Below, in pieces: positions 51,437 through 60,691 of a stretch of 64,000 bases of DNA (the stretch's first letter is position 1; the number at the start of each line of letters is the position of its first letter). The DNA lies in the NCBI RefSeq assembly GCF_018618415.1, contig NZ_JACSMA010000002.1, positions 62,001-126,000 of the forward strand, given 5' to 3'. Source of the DNA: Exiguobacterium sp. s146 (GTDB lineage: Bacteria > Bacillota > Bacilli > Exiguobacteriales > Exiguobacteriaceae). The notes under the pieces were generated by a model. The model saw nothing but the letters and a program-made list of their open reading frames with translations. It had not been told where the DNA came from and ran no database searches. The translations under genes and the position numbers were made by a program.

Positions 51437-53264
51437 GATGTTTCACCCTCGCTCGTTCTTCTTCTCGTTTTGCCGAATTCCATCGGTCCATCGTACCGAC
51501 CAAATAGCCGGTGATGCGTCGAATCCGTTCAATCCGTTCTTCCTCGCCACACGTCGGGCATGCCGCATCGATCGTTCCCTCGAGACCGCACGAGCCGCAA
51601 CGGTCGACGGGATGATTGATCGATCCGTAGCCGATGTTTTCGGTACGCATGAGCCGGACAAGCGCTTCGACCGCTTCCGGATTATGGGCGAGCGACCCGT
51701 CGACTTCGACATAGGTAATATGCCCCGCGTCACAGAGTGCATGGTACGGCGCCTCCAGTCGAATCTTGTCACGAATCGACACCGACTGGTACACCGGCAC
51801 GTGAAACGAGTTCGTGTAAAAGGCTCGGTCGGTGACACCCTCGATGATTCCGAACGCCTGCTGATCTTTCAGGACGAACTTCCCGGACAACCCTTCGGCC
51901 GGAGTGGCCAACAGCGAGAAGTTCAGATCATATCGCTCTGCCGCCTGCCTCATCCGGTCACGTAAATGCGTCACGATATCGAGCCCGAGTCGTTCCGCCT
52001 CACGTGAATCGGCATGCGTACCGCCTGTGAGCACACGCAACGCTTCGGCGAGACCGATGAACCCGACGGACAACGTCCCCTGCTTCAGTACGTCCCGCAA
52101 CTCTGCTTCCGGCTGGAGCGTCTCGCTGCCCCGCCAGACGTGCTGGGCGTAAAGGAAGCGGAACTCGTCGCCATGACGCTTCGCTTGATAGTCGAATCGT
52201 TCGAGCAGTTGTTCGATGGCGACATCGACGTAGGCGTCGAGCGTCTCATAAAACGAACGGATGTCTGAAACGACAAGTGCCATCTTGACCAAGTTCAACG
52301 TTGAGAACGATAAATTGCCTCGTCCGATTGACGTCTCGGCGCCATGCCGATTCCCCATGACCCGGGTCCGACATCCCATATAGGCCACTTCCGAGGCGTG
52401 TGTCCCGTCATAATACTGCAAGTTGAACGGAGCGTCGACGAACGAAAAGTTCGGGAATAAGCGCTTGCCCGTCACGCGGCAGGCGAGACGGAACAAGTCG
52501 ACGTTCGGGTCGGTCTCATGGAAATTGACGCCTTCTTTGACTTTAAAGATTTGAATCGGAAAAATCGGAGTCTCCCCGTTGCCAAGCCCCCGCTCGGTCG
52601 CGTGCAACAATTCACGGATGAAAATTCGGCCCCAGCGGCTCGTGTCGGTCCCGTAATTGATCGAGACGAACGGCACTTGGCCGCCTCCCCGTGAATGCAT
52701 CGAATTGGCGTTGTGGATGAACGCCTCGCATGCTTGATACGTCGCCGTGACCGTCTCGCTCTCAGCGACTTCGTGAAGTTGCTCGGTCGACCATTCGACC
52801 GGCAGCTTTTGGAGCCGCTCGAGTTGACGTTCGTACGTCTTTTCGACGTATGGTGCTAAATCGACATCAAACATCGGAAAGGCTTGGCCCCCGTGTTGCA
52901 TGTTCTGGTTCGCTTGAAGAATGATGGAAGCGAGTGCCATCGCCGAACGAATGTCTTGGGGAGGTCGAATCGTCCCATGTCCGGTATGAAATCCGTTTGT
53001 CAACAACTCGCCGAGCGGGATTTGACAACACGTCGTCGATCCCGTCACGTAATAATCGGCGTCATGGATATACAAAAAGTTGTCCGCGACGGCCTGACGT
53101 GTCCGCTCTGACAACAAGTACGAAGTTGATAGCTGTTTCGAGACTTCCGACGATAATCGTGCCAGTTTGCCGAGTGGTGATTTCCCGTCGACGTTGGCGT
53201 TCTCTTGTACGAGATCCTGGTCTGGGAGAACACAGACATCTTCATAAAGCTGGAGCATGTTCAC
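51414..53264 (-). CDS. nrdD: anaerobic ribonucleoside-triphosphate reductase
   Basis: Oxygen-independent class III ribonucleotide reductase, 616 residues. C-terminal zinc site (DRCGSCG and CPTCG) and the glycyl-radical motif RITGYLVG with the radical Gly near 586. Catalytic-domain stretches such as DADYYVTGSTTCCQIPL, QHGGQAFP, GGGQVPFVS and FPNFSFVDAP are intact. The N-terminus starts directly in the catalytic domain; the roughly 90-residue ATP-cone found in many NrdD proteins is absent. RBS AGGTGATATGG-type. Two NrdR boxes precede it. Confidence 0.95.
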   Translation of the reverse strand: MNMLQLYEDVCVLPDQDLVQENANVDGKSPLGKLARLSSEVSKQLSTSYLLSERTRQAVADNFLYIHDADYYVTGSTTCCQIPLGELLTNGFHTGHGTIRPPQDIRSAMALASIILQANQNMQHGGQAFPMFDVDLAPYVEKTYERQLERLQKLPVEWSTEQLHEVAESETVTATYQACEAFIHNANSMHSRGGGQVPFVSINYGTDTSRWGRIFIRELLHATERGLGNGETPIFPIQIFKVKEGVNFHETDPNVDLFRLACRVTGKRLFPNFSFVDAPFNLQYYDGTHASEVAYMGCRTRVMGNRHGAETSIGRGNLSFSTLNLVKMALVVSDIRSFYETLDAYVDVAIEQLLERFDYQAKRHGDEFRFLYAQHVWRGSETLQPEAELRDVLKQGTLSVGFIGLAEALRVLTGGTHADSREAERLGLDIVTHLRDRMRQAAERYDLNFSLLATPAEGLSGKFVLKDQQAFGIIEGVTDRAFYTNSFHVPVYQSVSIRDKIRLEAPYHALCDAGHITYVEVDGSLAHNPEAVEALVRLMRTENIGYGSINHPVDRCGSCGLEGTIDAACPTCGEEERIERIRRITGYLVGTMDRWNSAKREEERARVKHHARPIRT

Positions 53265-53278
53265 TCCATATCACCTCA

Positions 53279-53329
53279 CTATATATTGATACTCATCAAG
53301 TTTAAAACTCGATAATGTTCCATATATAG
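53279..53329 (-). promoter_or_regulatory. paired NrdR boxes upstream of nrdDG
   Basis: CTATATATTG (53279-53288) fits the NrdR core CWATATATWG exactly; CCATATATAG (53320-53329) has one mismatch. Their centres are 41 bp apart, about four helical turns, as expected for tandem NrdR binding. The site lies just upstream of nrdD. Confidence 0.65.
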
Positions 53330-53394
53330 ATTATGTCACGTTTATGCGAGGAGTTGTGAAGTCTAAATTGTGAGCGTTGGTTGTGATATAAACG

Positions 53395-53430
53395 CAAAAA
53401 CAGCCGAGCCCTCGTCTGGACTCGACCGTT
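53395..53430 (-). terminator. focA-type gene terminator
   Basis: AACGGTCGAGTCC and GGGCTCGGCTGTT form a 13-bp stem (several G-U pairs) around AGACGA, followed by TTTG on the minus strand. Confidence 0.7.
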
Positions 53431-53447
53431 TCTACACGCGAACCGGC

Positions 53448-54299
53448 TTACAATTCTTTGGCCGGCTTTACGATTTTTAGTTCAACTTCTTCTGTTGCTT
53501 CTGATTCTTGAGCTTCACGCAAGCCTTTCGCGTTCAACCATGTATAAATCGCACCCATGAACAAGGCACCACCGATGATGTTACCGAACGTGGCTGGAAT
53601 CAAGTTGTGGATGGCGCCGGCAAAGCTGATCGCCTCAGGGTGTGGGACGACGAGCGTGAGCGCGAACAAGACGAAGTTGGCGATGACGTGATCAAATCCT
53701 GACGCGAAGAAGACGGCGACGAGGAAAATCATCGAGAAGATTTGAGCGAACTCATTTTTCATCTGTTTTGGTAAGAAGATGGCGAGACAGACCATCCAGT
53801 TACAAAAGATGGCGCGGAAGAAAATCTCGACCGTCGTGTGATGCATCTTGCTCTCGACGACCGCGAATAGCCAGTTGTCCATACCGAGTTCTTGGATGAC
53901 GCCAGTCGGCGCGAGCAACAAGGCGAACAAGATGCCACCGAGTGCGTTCCCGACGAAACAGAGCAACCAGACGAGCATCGTGTCGCTGAGCGTTGTATAG
54001 CCGCGTAACGTCGACGTCGTGAAATACATCGTGTTCCCTGTGAACAGTTCGGCTCCACCGTAGATAATCATGACGAGCGCAATCCCGAATGAAAACCCGC
54101 CGATGAGCGTCGTGAACGGTGAATCAATCAAATACATCCCATTGACGACTTTCAGTGTGAAGATTGAAGCGAATCCGATAAAGATCCCCGCAAGCATTGC
54201 CCGTAAAAAGTATTCCATTGGCCGATAATGAATCATGTGCGAAGACGCCTGAGCTTTTTTCCGTAATGATTCGAGTGCATGGATTTCCATTGATGCCAT
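53448..54299 (-). CDS. formate/nitrite transporter family channel
   Basis: FNT-family pentameric anion channel, 283 residues, six spans. Landmarks: AELFTGNTMYFTT, FVGNALGGILFALL, ICNWMVCLAIF-type segment (FCNWMVCLAIFL), GFDHVIANFVLF and IGGALFMGAIYTW; the pore His is in the GFDHVIANF context. C-terminal tail acidic, then basic. Both formate (FocA-like) and nitrite (NirC-like) are possible. The ATG at 54299 with AAGGG upstream is chosen; the longer frame has no site. A Rex-like operator lies upstream, pointing to anaerobic expression and so to formate export. Confidence 0.9.
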   Translation of the reverse strand: MASMEIHALESLRKKAQASSHMIHYRPMEYFLRAMLAGIFIGFASIFTLKVVNGMYLIDSPFTTLIGGFSFGIALVMIIYGGAELFTGNTMYFTTSTLRGYTTLSDTMLVWLLCFVGNALGGILFALLLAPTGVIQELGMDNWLFAVVESKMHHTTVEIFFRAIFCNWMVCLAIFLPKQMKNEFAQIFSMIFLVAVFFASGFDHVIANFVLFALTLVVPHPEAISFAGAIHNLIPATFGNIIGGALFMGAIYTWLNAKGLREAQESEATEEVELKIVKPAKEL

Positions 54300-54349
54300 G
54301 TCACAAACCCTTCTTTCTGTTTGAATGAACCCATATAATAAGAACGAAC

Positions 54350-54367
54350 ATGTGAAATCATTAACAA
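54350..54367 (-). promoter_or_regulatory. Rex-like operator upstream of focA
   Basis: ATGTGAAATCATTAACAA agrees with TTGTGAA-N4-TTCACAA at 12 of 14 fixed positions. It sits 50-68 bases before the start, in the expected promoter area. A cre-like TGTAAACGATTACG (minus strand, 54430-54443) is further upstream with one to two mismatches. Confidence 0.55.
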
Positions 54368-54457
54368 TATAAGCCCGAATCCAGTTAATTGCAATCGCCT
54401 TTGGCCTATGTTGACACATTTTTCACATCGTAATCGTTTACATATGTCGGATTTGTG

Positions 54458-54490
54458 ACCAAAAAAACGACCCTTCGCAAAGGGTCGTTT
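54458..54490 (-). terminator. rplY/ctc terminator
   Basis: AAACGACCCTT and AAGGGTCGTTT perfect arms with 4-nt loop, then seven T. Confidence 0.9.
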
Positions 54491-54498
54491 GAACGCAC

Positions 54499-55164
54499 TT
54501 ATTCTTTGTCTTCGGACTTCTCTTCAGACGCTTCAGATGTTTCGTCAGCTGACTCTTCAGTCGCTTCAGTTTCACCTTCTGTCGTAGTATCTGTGTCTGC
54601 TTCGAGTTCTTCAAGCGAGACCGGCTCATTGACCGATGCGATTTGAAGCTCGCCATCCGAGACGATTTCATAATCTTTGTTCTCAGGAATGTCAGCTACC
54701 GTGATCGAGTCACCGATTCCGAGTTCAGAGACATCGAGTTCGATACGTTCCGGAATGTTAGCCGGTGTCGCCGATACCGTTACTTTATAGAGCGATTGCG
54801 CCAAGAAGCCGCCTTCTTTGACACCTTTCGCGTCGCCGACGAGTGTGACATCCGCTTCGACTTCCGTCGCTTCGTCCATCTTCACGGCCATGAACTCGAC
54901 GTGCTTGTATTCGTTCGTGAACGGGTCAACTTCAGTCCCGTGAACGAGCGTGTTCACTTTCTTGCCGTCGATGTTCAACTCGATGAGCGCGTTGTCACCG
55001 TGTTCGCGAAGAATTTTGCGAAGTGCCATCTCTTCGAATGCGACCGGTGTGCTTTCGACTTTATAGCCGTAGACGACACCTAGTACTTTTCCTTCTTTAC
55101 GCAAGTTTGCACGGACCGAACGTGGTCGTAATTCTCGTTTCGTTACATTAAGCTTGTCTGCCAT
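54499..55164 (-). CDS. rplY: ribosomal protein L25 / general stress protein Ctc
   Basis: 221 residues. Residues 1-90 are the L25 domain that binds 5S rRNA ([25 protein letters not shown]), followed by a TL5/Ctc C-terminal beta domain (about 95-185) and a ~35-residue acidic tail ([15 protein letters not shown]...). Ctc is a stress protein in Bacillus, induced through SigB; a sigmaB-like promoter lies 100 bases upstream here. AGGGGG before the ATG. Monocistronic with a foldable leader. Confidence 0.95.
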   Translation of the reverse strand: MADKLNVTKRELRPRSVRANLRKEGKVLGVVYGYKVESTPVAFEEMALRKILREHGDNALIELNIDGKKVNTLVHGTEVDPFTNEYKHVEFMAVKMDEATEVEADVTLVGDAKGVKEGGFLAQSLYKVTVSATPANIPERIELDVSELGIGDSITVADIPENKDYEIVSDGELQIASVNEPVSLEELEADTDTTTEGETEATEESADETSEASEEKSEDKE

Positions 55165-55192
55165 AATCTTTTCCCCCTACTGGTTTATCGAT

Positions 55193-55262
55193 CATGTCTA
55201 CATCTTGAGGGTGAGGCAGTGAAAGAGCCACCTCTCAACCTCGATGCGTTGAGTGACATGTG
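55193..55262 (-). ncRNA. structured mRNA leader of rplY/ctc (candidate regulatory RNA)
   Basis: Read on the minus strand, the leader starts with CATGTC and ends with GACATG, which can form a closing stem. Within it, GTTGAG can pair either with the preceding CTCAAC (hairpin A, loop GCATCGAG) or, as GTTGAGAGGTGGC, with the following GCCTCACCCTCAA (longer hairpin B with small bulges). The two pairings exclude each other. The ribosome-binding site lies about 25 bases after the last stem. Not a known class as far as I recognise. Confidence 0.4.
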
Positions 55263-55268
55263 TATATT

Positions 55269-55294
55269 GTTCCCACAGGCACCCGGACATAAAC
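55269..55294 (-). promoter_or_regulatory. sigmaB-like promoter of rplY/ctc
   Basis: GTTTAT (55289-55294), 14-base spacer, GGGAAC (55269-55274) on the minus strand; consensus GTTTAA-N13-15-GGGWAW. The predicted transcript starts near 55262, exactly at the first stem of the leader. Confidence 0.6.
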
Positions 55295-55327
55295 GTTACA
55301 GCCGGTTAAAAAAAGATTACAAGCGTA

Positions 55328-57130
55328 TCACATTACCCGTTTGAACAATTTCTCCAACTCGTACGTGCTCCATTTCACCAGAATCGGACGCCCGTGCGGA
55401 CATGTGTACGGGGACGTCGTCTGATTGAGGTCATGCAGCAATTGCCGCATCATCTCGTGGTTCAATGGATGATTCGCTTTAATCGAACGTTTGCATGCCA
55501 TCAAAATCGAGGCGTCTTCCCGATATTTGGCGAGATTGACGGAACGGTCCCGAATCGCCATCTCAATCAAATCGCGGACGGTCCCTTCTAAATCATGCTG
55601 TGGATACCATGTCGGAATCTCCCGGACGAGAAACGAATTGCCTCCGAACGGTTCCAATTCAAGACCCGCTTCTTTTAAGAGCGGAGCGACTTCCTCGATG
55701 GCGAGCGTCTCTTCTTGCGTGAACTCGAGCGTGAGCGGGAGCAATAACAACTGATAGTCTTTGTCGGGATTCCCGAGCTGCTCATAAAACAACTCGTATT
55801 TAATCCGTTCCTGGGCCGCGTGTTGGTCGATGACATACATGCCATCGTCGGCACCACAGACGATATAGCTCGCATGCAGTTGACCGATGACATCTAGCGG
55901 CGGCAAGCGGTCGCCTTTCGTCTCGACCGTTTCCGATTCGTCAATCGAATCAATCGGGTCAGGCGCTTCATTGATGAGCGGCGTCGGCGACCACCGAGTC
56001 GGTGACGTGACGGGCTCACGTGGAATCGGATAGTTCCACGTCGGCGGTTCTTCCGGGACCGGTGTCCGTTCGACCGTGAAATCAAGCCGCTCTTGTTCGG
56101 TACGGTGCTCAGGTCGTTCCTTCGGTTTGACCGTCGGAATCAACCGTTGTTCCCGGAGCGTCAGCTGGACCGTCTCGCGAATCAACTGGCACAGCTCTTT
56201 CTCTTTCGAAAGCCGGACTTCCCGTTTCGTCGGATGGACGTTGACGTCAATCAGCATCGGGTCCATGTTCACTTCGAGGACGGCGATCGGATAACGGCCA
56301 ATCGGGAGCAGCGTATGGTAGCCCTCGAGCACACTTTGGGTCAAGGCAAAATTTTTGATGCTCCGTCCGTTCAAGATGAGCGTCACGTACTGCTTGTTCG
56401 ACCGCGTCACTTCCGGTCGGACGAGATGGGCGCTCAAGCTATAGTCGTTCGTCTTGCTCGATGCCGTGACGATTTGTGCCGCGACTTGACGCCCATAAAT
56501 GGCGAGCATGACTTGCTTGATGTCGCCGTTCCCGCTCGTCCGCAACAGTTCCTTGTCTTCATGGAACGCCGTGAGACGAACTTCTGGGTGGGATAAGGCG
56601 ATTCGGTTCAGCGTATCAGTGATGCTCGCGAGCTCGGTCGCCGACGTCTTCAAATATTTGAGCCGGGCCGGCGTATTGTAAAACAATTGGCTGACCGCAA
56701 TCTCGGTCCCGACGTTCGCGGCGGCCGGTGTCTGTGCCGTGACGACACCACCTTGCAGCGTCATCTCAAAGCCGTCTTCCTCGGTTCGGCGCGACTTCAG
56801 CGTCACATGGCTGACCGAGGCGATGGAGGCAAGGGCCTCCCCACGGAAACCGAGCGTGCGAATCCGAAACAAATCATGCTCGTCCCGGATTTTGCTCGTC
56901 GCGTGGCGCAAAAAAGCGCGCGGGGCGTCCTCTTCATAAAATCCGTGCCCGTTATCACGAACTTTGATGAGGCGAATGCCCGCCTCCTCCAAATCGACCT
57001 CGATTTTCGTGGCACCGGCATCAATCGCGTTCTCGACAAGCTCTTTCACGACCGAGGCCGGGCGTTCGACGACTTCACCGGCCGCAATTCGGTTGGCCAG
57101 CTGTTCCGGTAACTCTTGAATGATTCCCAT
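55328..57130 (-). CDS. mutL: DNA mismatch repair endonuclease MutL
   Basis: 600 residues from the ATG 57130 (GAAGGGG upstream). N-terminal GHKL ATPase: ELVENAIDAGATKIEVDL, DNGHGF, HATSKI, TLGFRGEALASI. C-terminal endonuclease with DQHAAQERIKYE (DQHAx2Ex4E metal motif), typical of organisms without MutH, and a terminal CPHGRP motif. It nicks the error-containing strand after MutS binding. Four bases downstream of mutS, so a mutS-mutL operon. No clear terminator follows; transcription may read into the rplY region. Confidence 0.96.
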   Translation of the reverse strand: MGIIQELPEQLANRIAAGEVVERPASVVKELVENAIDAGATKIEVDLEEAGIRLIKVRDNGHGFYEEDAPRAFLRHATSKIRDEHDLFRIRTLGFRGEALASIASVSHVTLKSRRTEEDGFEMTLQGGVVTAQTPAAANVGTEIAVSQLFYNTPARLKYLKTSATELASITDTLNRIALSHPEVRLTAFHEDKELLRTSGNGDIKQVMLAIYGRQVAAQIVTASSKTNDYSLSAHLVRPEVTRSNKQYVTLILNGRSIKNFALTQSVLEGYHTLLPIGRYPIAVLEVNMDPMLIDVNVHPTKREVRLSKEKELCQLIRETVQLTLREQRLIPTVKPKERPEHRTEQERLDFTVERTPVPEEPPTWNYPIPREPVTSPTRWSPTPLINEAPDPIDSIDESETVETKGDRLPPLDVIGQLHASYIVCGADDGMYVIDQHAAQERIKYELFYEQLGNPDKDYQLLLLPLTLEFTQEETLAIEEVAPLLKEAGLELEPFGGNSFLVREIPTWYPQHDLEGTVRDLIEMAIRDRSVNLAKYREDASILMACKRSIKANHPLNHEMMRQLLHDLNQTTSPYTCPHGRPILVKWSTYELEKLFKRVM

Positions 57131-57134
57131 CGAC

Positions 57135-59660
57135 TCACCCCTTCTTCGCGGATTGTTGGAGCGCATAGAGCGCCTGCATCGCCTCGATTGGGTTCATCGC
57201 CAACAGATCAAGGTCGAGCAGTTGTCGTTTGAGGTCGTCCTCGGCCTCAAAGAGTGACAGTTGGGCGACAGGTTCAACCGGAACCGGCTGTTCCACCGCT
57301 GTCCGTGCCGGTTTCGGTTCCGTCTCGAGCTCGGACAAAATTGTCCGTGCCCGTTCAATCAAATCTGGCGGCAAATCAGCGAGTTCGGCGACGTGAATCC
57401 CGTACGATTTATCGGCCCGTCCCGGATGGACTTCATGGAGGAAGACGACACGGCCATCCCGTTCGATGGCACGGACGTGTACGTTCTCAAGGGCAGGAAT
57501 CGTATCTTCGAGCACGGTCAACTCGTGATAATGGGTCGAGAACAACGTCTTCGCGCCAATCGTGGCCGCGATATATTCGACGATCGCCTGCGCGAGCGCC
57601 ATCCCGTCATACGTCGAGGTTCCCCGTCCAATCTCATCGAGGAGGATGAGGCTATCGGCTGTCGCTTCCGTCACCGCCTGACGTGTCTCTGTCATCTCGA
57701 CCATGAACGTCGACTGGCCGCTCACCAAATCGTCGGCCGCCCCAATGCGGGTAAAGATGCGATTGAACAAAGGGAGCTCGGCCGCTTCGGCCGGTACGAA
57801 CGAGCCGATTTGATGCAAGATGGCAATCAGGGCGAACTGACGCATATACGTCGATTTACCGGACATGTTCGGTCCAGTGATCAACAGCATGCGCCGTGTG
57901 TCATCGAGCGTCAAGTCGTTGGCGACGTATTCCCCACGGGGCAATACCGTCTCAATGACCGGATGGCGACCACGATCGATTTGAACGTTGGTCGACGTCG
58001 TCGGGCGGACATAATCCCTTTTCTCGGCGACAATGGCGAGCGCGAGCAGGACGTCGAGCTCGCTCAACGAACGGGCCAACTGTTGGAGCGGTTTCGTTGA
58101 GCGTTTGACTTCGTCGCGTAAGGTGACGAACAAGTCATATTCAAGCGTACAACTCTTCTCTTCGGCTCCGAGGATGAGTGCCTCTTTCTCTTTCAACTCA
58201 GGCGTGACATAGCGTTCGGCGTTCGTGAGCGTCTGTTTCCGTTCATACCGTCCCTCTTCAAGCAGGCGCGCGTTCGCTTTCGTCACTTCTAAGTAATAGC
58301 CGAAGACACGGTTATAGCCGATTTTCAGCGACTTGATGCCGGTCGCGAGCCGTTCCTGTTGTTCGAGATTGGCAATCCACGTCTTCCCGTTCGCTTTCGC
58401 CTCGAGCAGTTCATCAAGTTCGGCCGAGTAGCCTGAACGAATCATGCCGCCTTCTTTAATCGAAATGGGCGGTGTCTCGACGAGTGCCGCTTGAAGCCGT
58501 TCCGATAGCGCATCGAATGGATCGAGCGTGGCATCGATGTGATGCAGCCGCGCTGCCGTTACATTCGCGAGCAACTCCCGTACCGCCGGAATGCGCTCGA
58601 GCGTGTTCCGTAACTGGACGAGGTCACGGGCGTTGGCCGTCCCGTACCCGACCTTGGCGACGAGCCGTTCGATATCGTAGACGTGACGTAACTGCTCCCG
58701 CAATTGATCGCGCAGCATGAAATCATCGACCAAGTTCTCGACGGCATCTTGCCGGTCGCGAATTGCCTGTTCCGTGTACAAAGGCTGTTCGAGCCAACGC
58801 TTTAACAGTCGGCCTCCCATCGCCGTCGTCGTCTCATCGAGCAAGGCGAGCAGCGACCCTTTCCGTTCCCCGGACCGGGCCGAACGGAACAGCTCTAAAT
58901 TGCGCGCCGTGTTGGCATCGAGTTGCATATGCGCTTCGACCTCGTAGGCGACAGCGGGCTGCAGGTGATCGAGGGCGCGTTTTTGCGTCCTCGTCAAGTA
59001 GGCGAAAAGGAGTTCGAACGCGCCCACTTGCGCTTCGTCGCGGGCACCGTTTGATAACGAGCTCGCCAATCGCTCTGTCTGCACCGACAGCGGGATGCCG
59101 AGTGATGAGAGATGGTCTGCCAATTCGGCGTCATCCACGATGATTTCGCTCGGGACCAATCCTTCGACTTCGCGTAGGACGGCCTCGCGTGACGGTAACG
59201 TCGTCAGCCATGATTCACCAGTCGTCACATCGCCGCGGGCAATCCCAAAACGGTCTGCTACGCTCACGACCGATAGTAAATAGCGGTTCTCTTTCTCACC
59301 GAGCGCGGCCATATATGTACCCGGCGTAATGACTTGAATGACTTCACGTTTGACGAGTCCTTTCGTCGCTTTCGGATCTTCCATCTGCTCACAGATGGCC
59401 ACATTGAACCCTTTTTCAATAAGTTGCTCGATATAGATGGCGGCGGAGTGATGCGGGACCCCGCACATCGGAATCGGATGCTCGGCGTTTTTTCCGTTTT
59501 TCGCGGTCAATGTCAACTCGAGCTCTTTAGCGACGACTTGAGCATCTTCAAAAAACAGCTCGTAAAAGTCGCCGAGCCGGTAGAAGAGAAAGGCGTCTGG
59601 ATAATCGGCCTTGATAGAAAAGTATTGTTTCATCATCGGGGTTTGATGTATCGTTTCCAT
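57135..59660 (-). CDS. mutS: DNA mismatch recognition protein MutS
   Basis: 841 residues. N-terminal mismatch-reading motif [11 protein letters not shown] (the FYE wedge), a connector, lever/clamp domains, and a C-terminal ABC ATPase: Walker [10 protein letters not shown], Walker [18 protein letters not shown], plus STHYHEL. Start ATG 59660 with GAGGTG upstream. C-terminal helix-turn-helix and a clamp-binding stretch ([22 protein letters not shown] is a beta-clamp-type motif). Middle gene of ricA-mutS-mutL. Confidence 0.97.
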   Translation of the reverse strand: METIHQTPMMKQYFSIKADYPDAFLFYRLGDFYELFFEDAQVVAKELELTLTAKNGKNAEHPIPMCGVPHHSAAIYIEQLIEKGFNVAICEQMEDPKATKGLVKREVIQVITPGTYMAALGEKENRYLLSVVSVADRFGIARGDVTTGESWLTTLPSREAVLREVEGLVPSEIIVDDAELADHLSSLGIPLSVQTERLASSLSNGARDEAQVGAFELLFAYLTRTQKRALDHLQPAVAYEVEAHMQLDANTARNLELFRSARSGERKGSLLALLDETTTAMGGRLLKRWLEQPLYTEQAIRDRQDAVENLVDDFMLRDQLREQLRHVYDIERLVAKVGYGTANARDLVQLRNTLERIPAVRELLANVTAARLHHIDATLDPFDALSERLQAALVETPPISIKEGGMIRSGYSAELDELLEAKANGKTWIANLEQQERLATGIKSLKIGYNRVFGYYLEVTKANARLLEEGRYERKQTLTNAERYVTPELKEKEALILGAEEKSCTLEYDLFVTLRDEVKRSTKPLQQLARSLSELDVLLALAIVAEKRDYVRPTTSTNVQIDRGRHPVIETVLPRGEYVANDLTLDDTRRMLLITGPNMSGKSTYMRQFALIAILHQIGSFVPAEAAELPLFNRIFTRIGAADDLVSGQSTFMVEMTETRQAVTEATADSLILLDEIGRGTSTYDGMALAQAIVEYIAATIGAKTLFSTHYHELTVLEDTIPALENVHVRAIERDGRVVFLHEVHPGRADKSYGIHVAELADLPPDLIERARTILSELETEPKPARTAVEQPVPVEPVAQLSLFEAEDDLKRQLLDLDLLAMNPIEAMQALYALQQSAKKG

Positions 59661-59684
59661 TCGTGTTCACCTCTAGAAATTAGA

Positions 59685-59707
59685 ACAGCTGACCAAAGGC
59701 CAGCTGT
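59685..59707 (-). other. hairpin between ricA and mutS
   Basis: ACAGCTGGCC and GGTCAGCTGT can pair around TTT, but only a weak T-run follows (TTCTAATTTC). It may attenuate transcription into mutS or mark RNA processing. Confidence 0.4.
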
Positions 59708-59714
59708 CTGTTTG

Positions 59715-60146
59715 TTAGTATCCGCAGCCGCCGCGAGATTTTTCCGCTGCCATGCCGCTACCTGTTTTACCGGCGAGAACGTCACCGTCCGTCGACTCGA
59801 TAATGCGATCTGTCACCGAGTTGGCGAGTGTGACCGTCACGTATTGAAGCAAGTCGTTCACTTCGACTTGTGTCTCTTGGAACGCCTGGACGACCGGAAT
59901 CGAGTCAAGTTCGTCCATCGCCTTGTCGATTTTCAGCTCGACTTTAGCGAGTGCTTCCGTCTTTCCGTAATGCTTACAGTTGACGGCTTCTTTTTGTAAG
60001 TATTTGATGCGTTTAATCAACGTTTGAACGCGTTCACTTTCGTTCACTTTTGTTTCCGCTTCTTTGAAGCGGGCCACTTCCGGCGTGCTCGCCAATAAGT
60101 CGGCTAATTCTCTCGCTTTTTGAATCACAGTTTGATCAGTCACCAT
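59715..60146 (-). CDS. ricA: RicA (YmcA) regulator of RNase Y
   Basis: 143 residues, YlbF/YmcA family, mostly helical: RFKEAETKVNESERVQTLIKRIKYLQKEAVNCKHY in outline (landmarks KEAVNCKHYGK and EVNDLLQYVT). The C-terminus has SRGGCGY, where Bacillus RicA has a Cys near the end; Ric proteins (A, F, T) coordinate iron-sulfur clusters and modulate RNase Y mRNA maturation, competence and sporulation. ATG with AAAGGGG. Same position relative to mutSL as in B. subtilis, but cotE is absent. Confidence 0.88.
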   Translation of the reverse strand: MVTDQTVIQKARELADLLASTPEVARFKEAETKVNESERVQTLIKRIKYLQKEAVNCKHYGKTEALAKVELKIDKAMDELDSIPVVQAFQETQVEVNDLLQYVTVTLANSVTDRIIESTDGDVLAGKTGSGMAAEKSRGGCGY

Positions 60147-60247
60147 CGTAAACCCCTTTGCTCTCTATGATTGAACGCACGATTTGACGCACGCAAGTAT
60201 TCTTCATCATTCTACCACGAACTTATGGCAAACGGTACCGCATCGAT

Positions 60248-60676
60248 TCACGTCGAGACGGTCGCCGCCCGGACCATATCGACGTGTGGAATCCCGTCCT
60301 CTAAGTACTCCTCGCTCGTACGTTTGAAACCGAAGCTCGCATAGAACGGTTCTACGTATGTTTGCGCTTGGACATACAAATCGCGATCCCCGAAATCAGT
60401 CACGGCTGCTCGCATCAAACGCCGAGAATGGCCTTGCCCCCGATGCGTCAACTTCGTGACGACACGACCGATGGCGATTGGTGATTCATCTTCGAGGACA
60501 CGTAACGCCGCAATCGGGCGACCGTCTGCCTCAATCCAGTAATGGACCGCCGTCACATCTTTCCCATCGACTTCTTGATACGGGCAATCTTGTTCCACGA
60601 CAAAGATTTCGGTGCGGAGCACCAATAACTCATAGAGTTCCCTCGTCGTCAATTCGTCAAATCTTTTTTTTTGCAT
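60248..60676 (-). CDS. ElaA-like GNAT acetyltransferase
   Basis: 142-residue single-domain acetyltransferase. FDELTTRELYELLVLRTEIFVVEQDC at the start is typical of the ElaA branch, with the acetyl-CoA pocket GRVVTKLTHRGQGHSRRLM (RxGxG-like) and the C-terminal GFKRTSEEYLEDGIPHVDM. ATG 60676 with GAGGGGG. The acceptor substrate is unknown. Lies directly downstream of the CrtI-type gene, possibly co-transcribed. Confidence 0.88.
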   Translation of the reverse strand: MQKKRFDELTTRELYELLVLRTEIFVVEQDCPYQEVDGKDVTAVHYWIEADGRPIAALRVLEDESPIAIGRVVTKLTHRGQGHSRRLMRAAVTDFGDRDLYVQAQTYVEPFYASFGFKRTSEEYLEDGIPHVDMVRAATVST

Positions 60677-60691
60677 CTCAATCTGTCCCCC

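Noticed and set aside
53351-53390. three TTGTGA half-sites upstream of the nrdD promoter, considered as FNR or Rex sites
   Set aside because: They are direct repeats 13-14 bp apart without the inverted partner that FNR or Rex needs.
54415-54432. ATGTGAAAAATGTGTCAA near focA as an FNR or Rex site
   Set aside because: The second half does not match TTCACAA or TCACA; the better candidate is at 54350-54367.
55300-55327. T-run after mutL as a terminator
   Set aside because: Seven T are present on the minus strand but no stable stem precedes them.
57261-58100. 279-codon plus-strand frame antisense to mutS
   Set aside because: mutS motifs lie on the opposite strand throughout; the plus-strand product has no recognisable domain.
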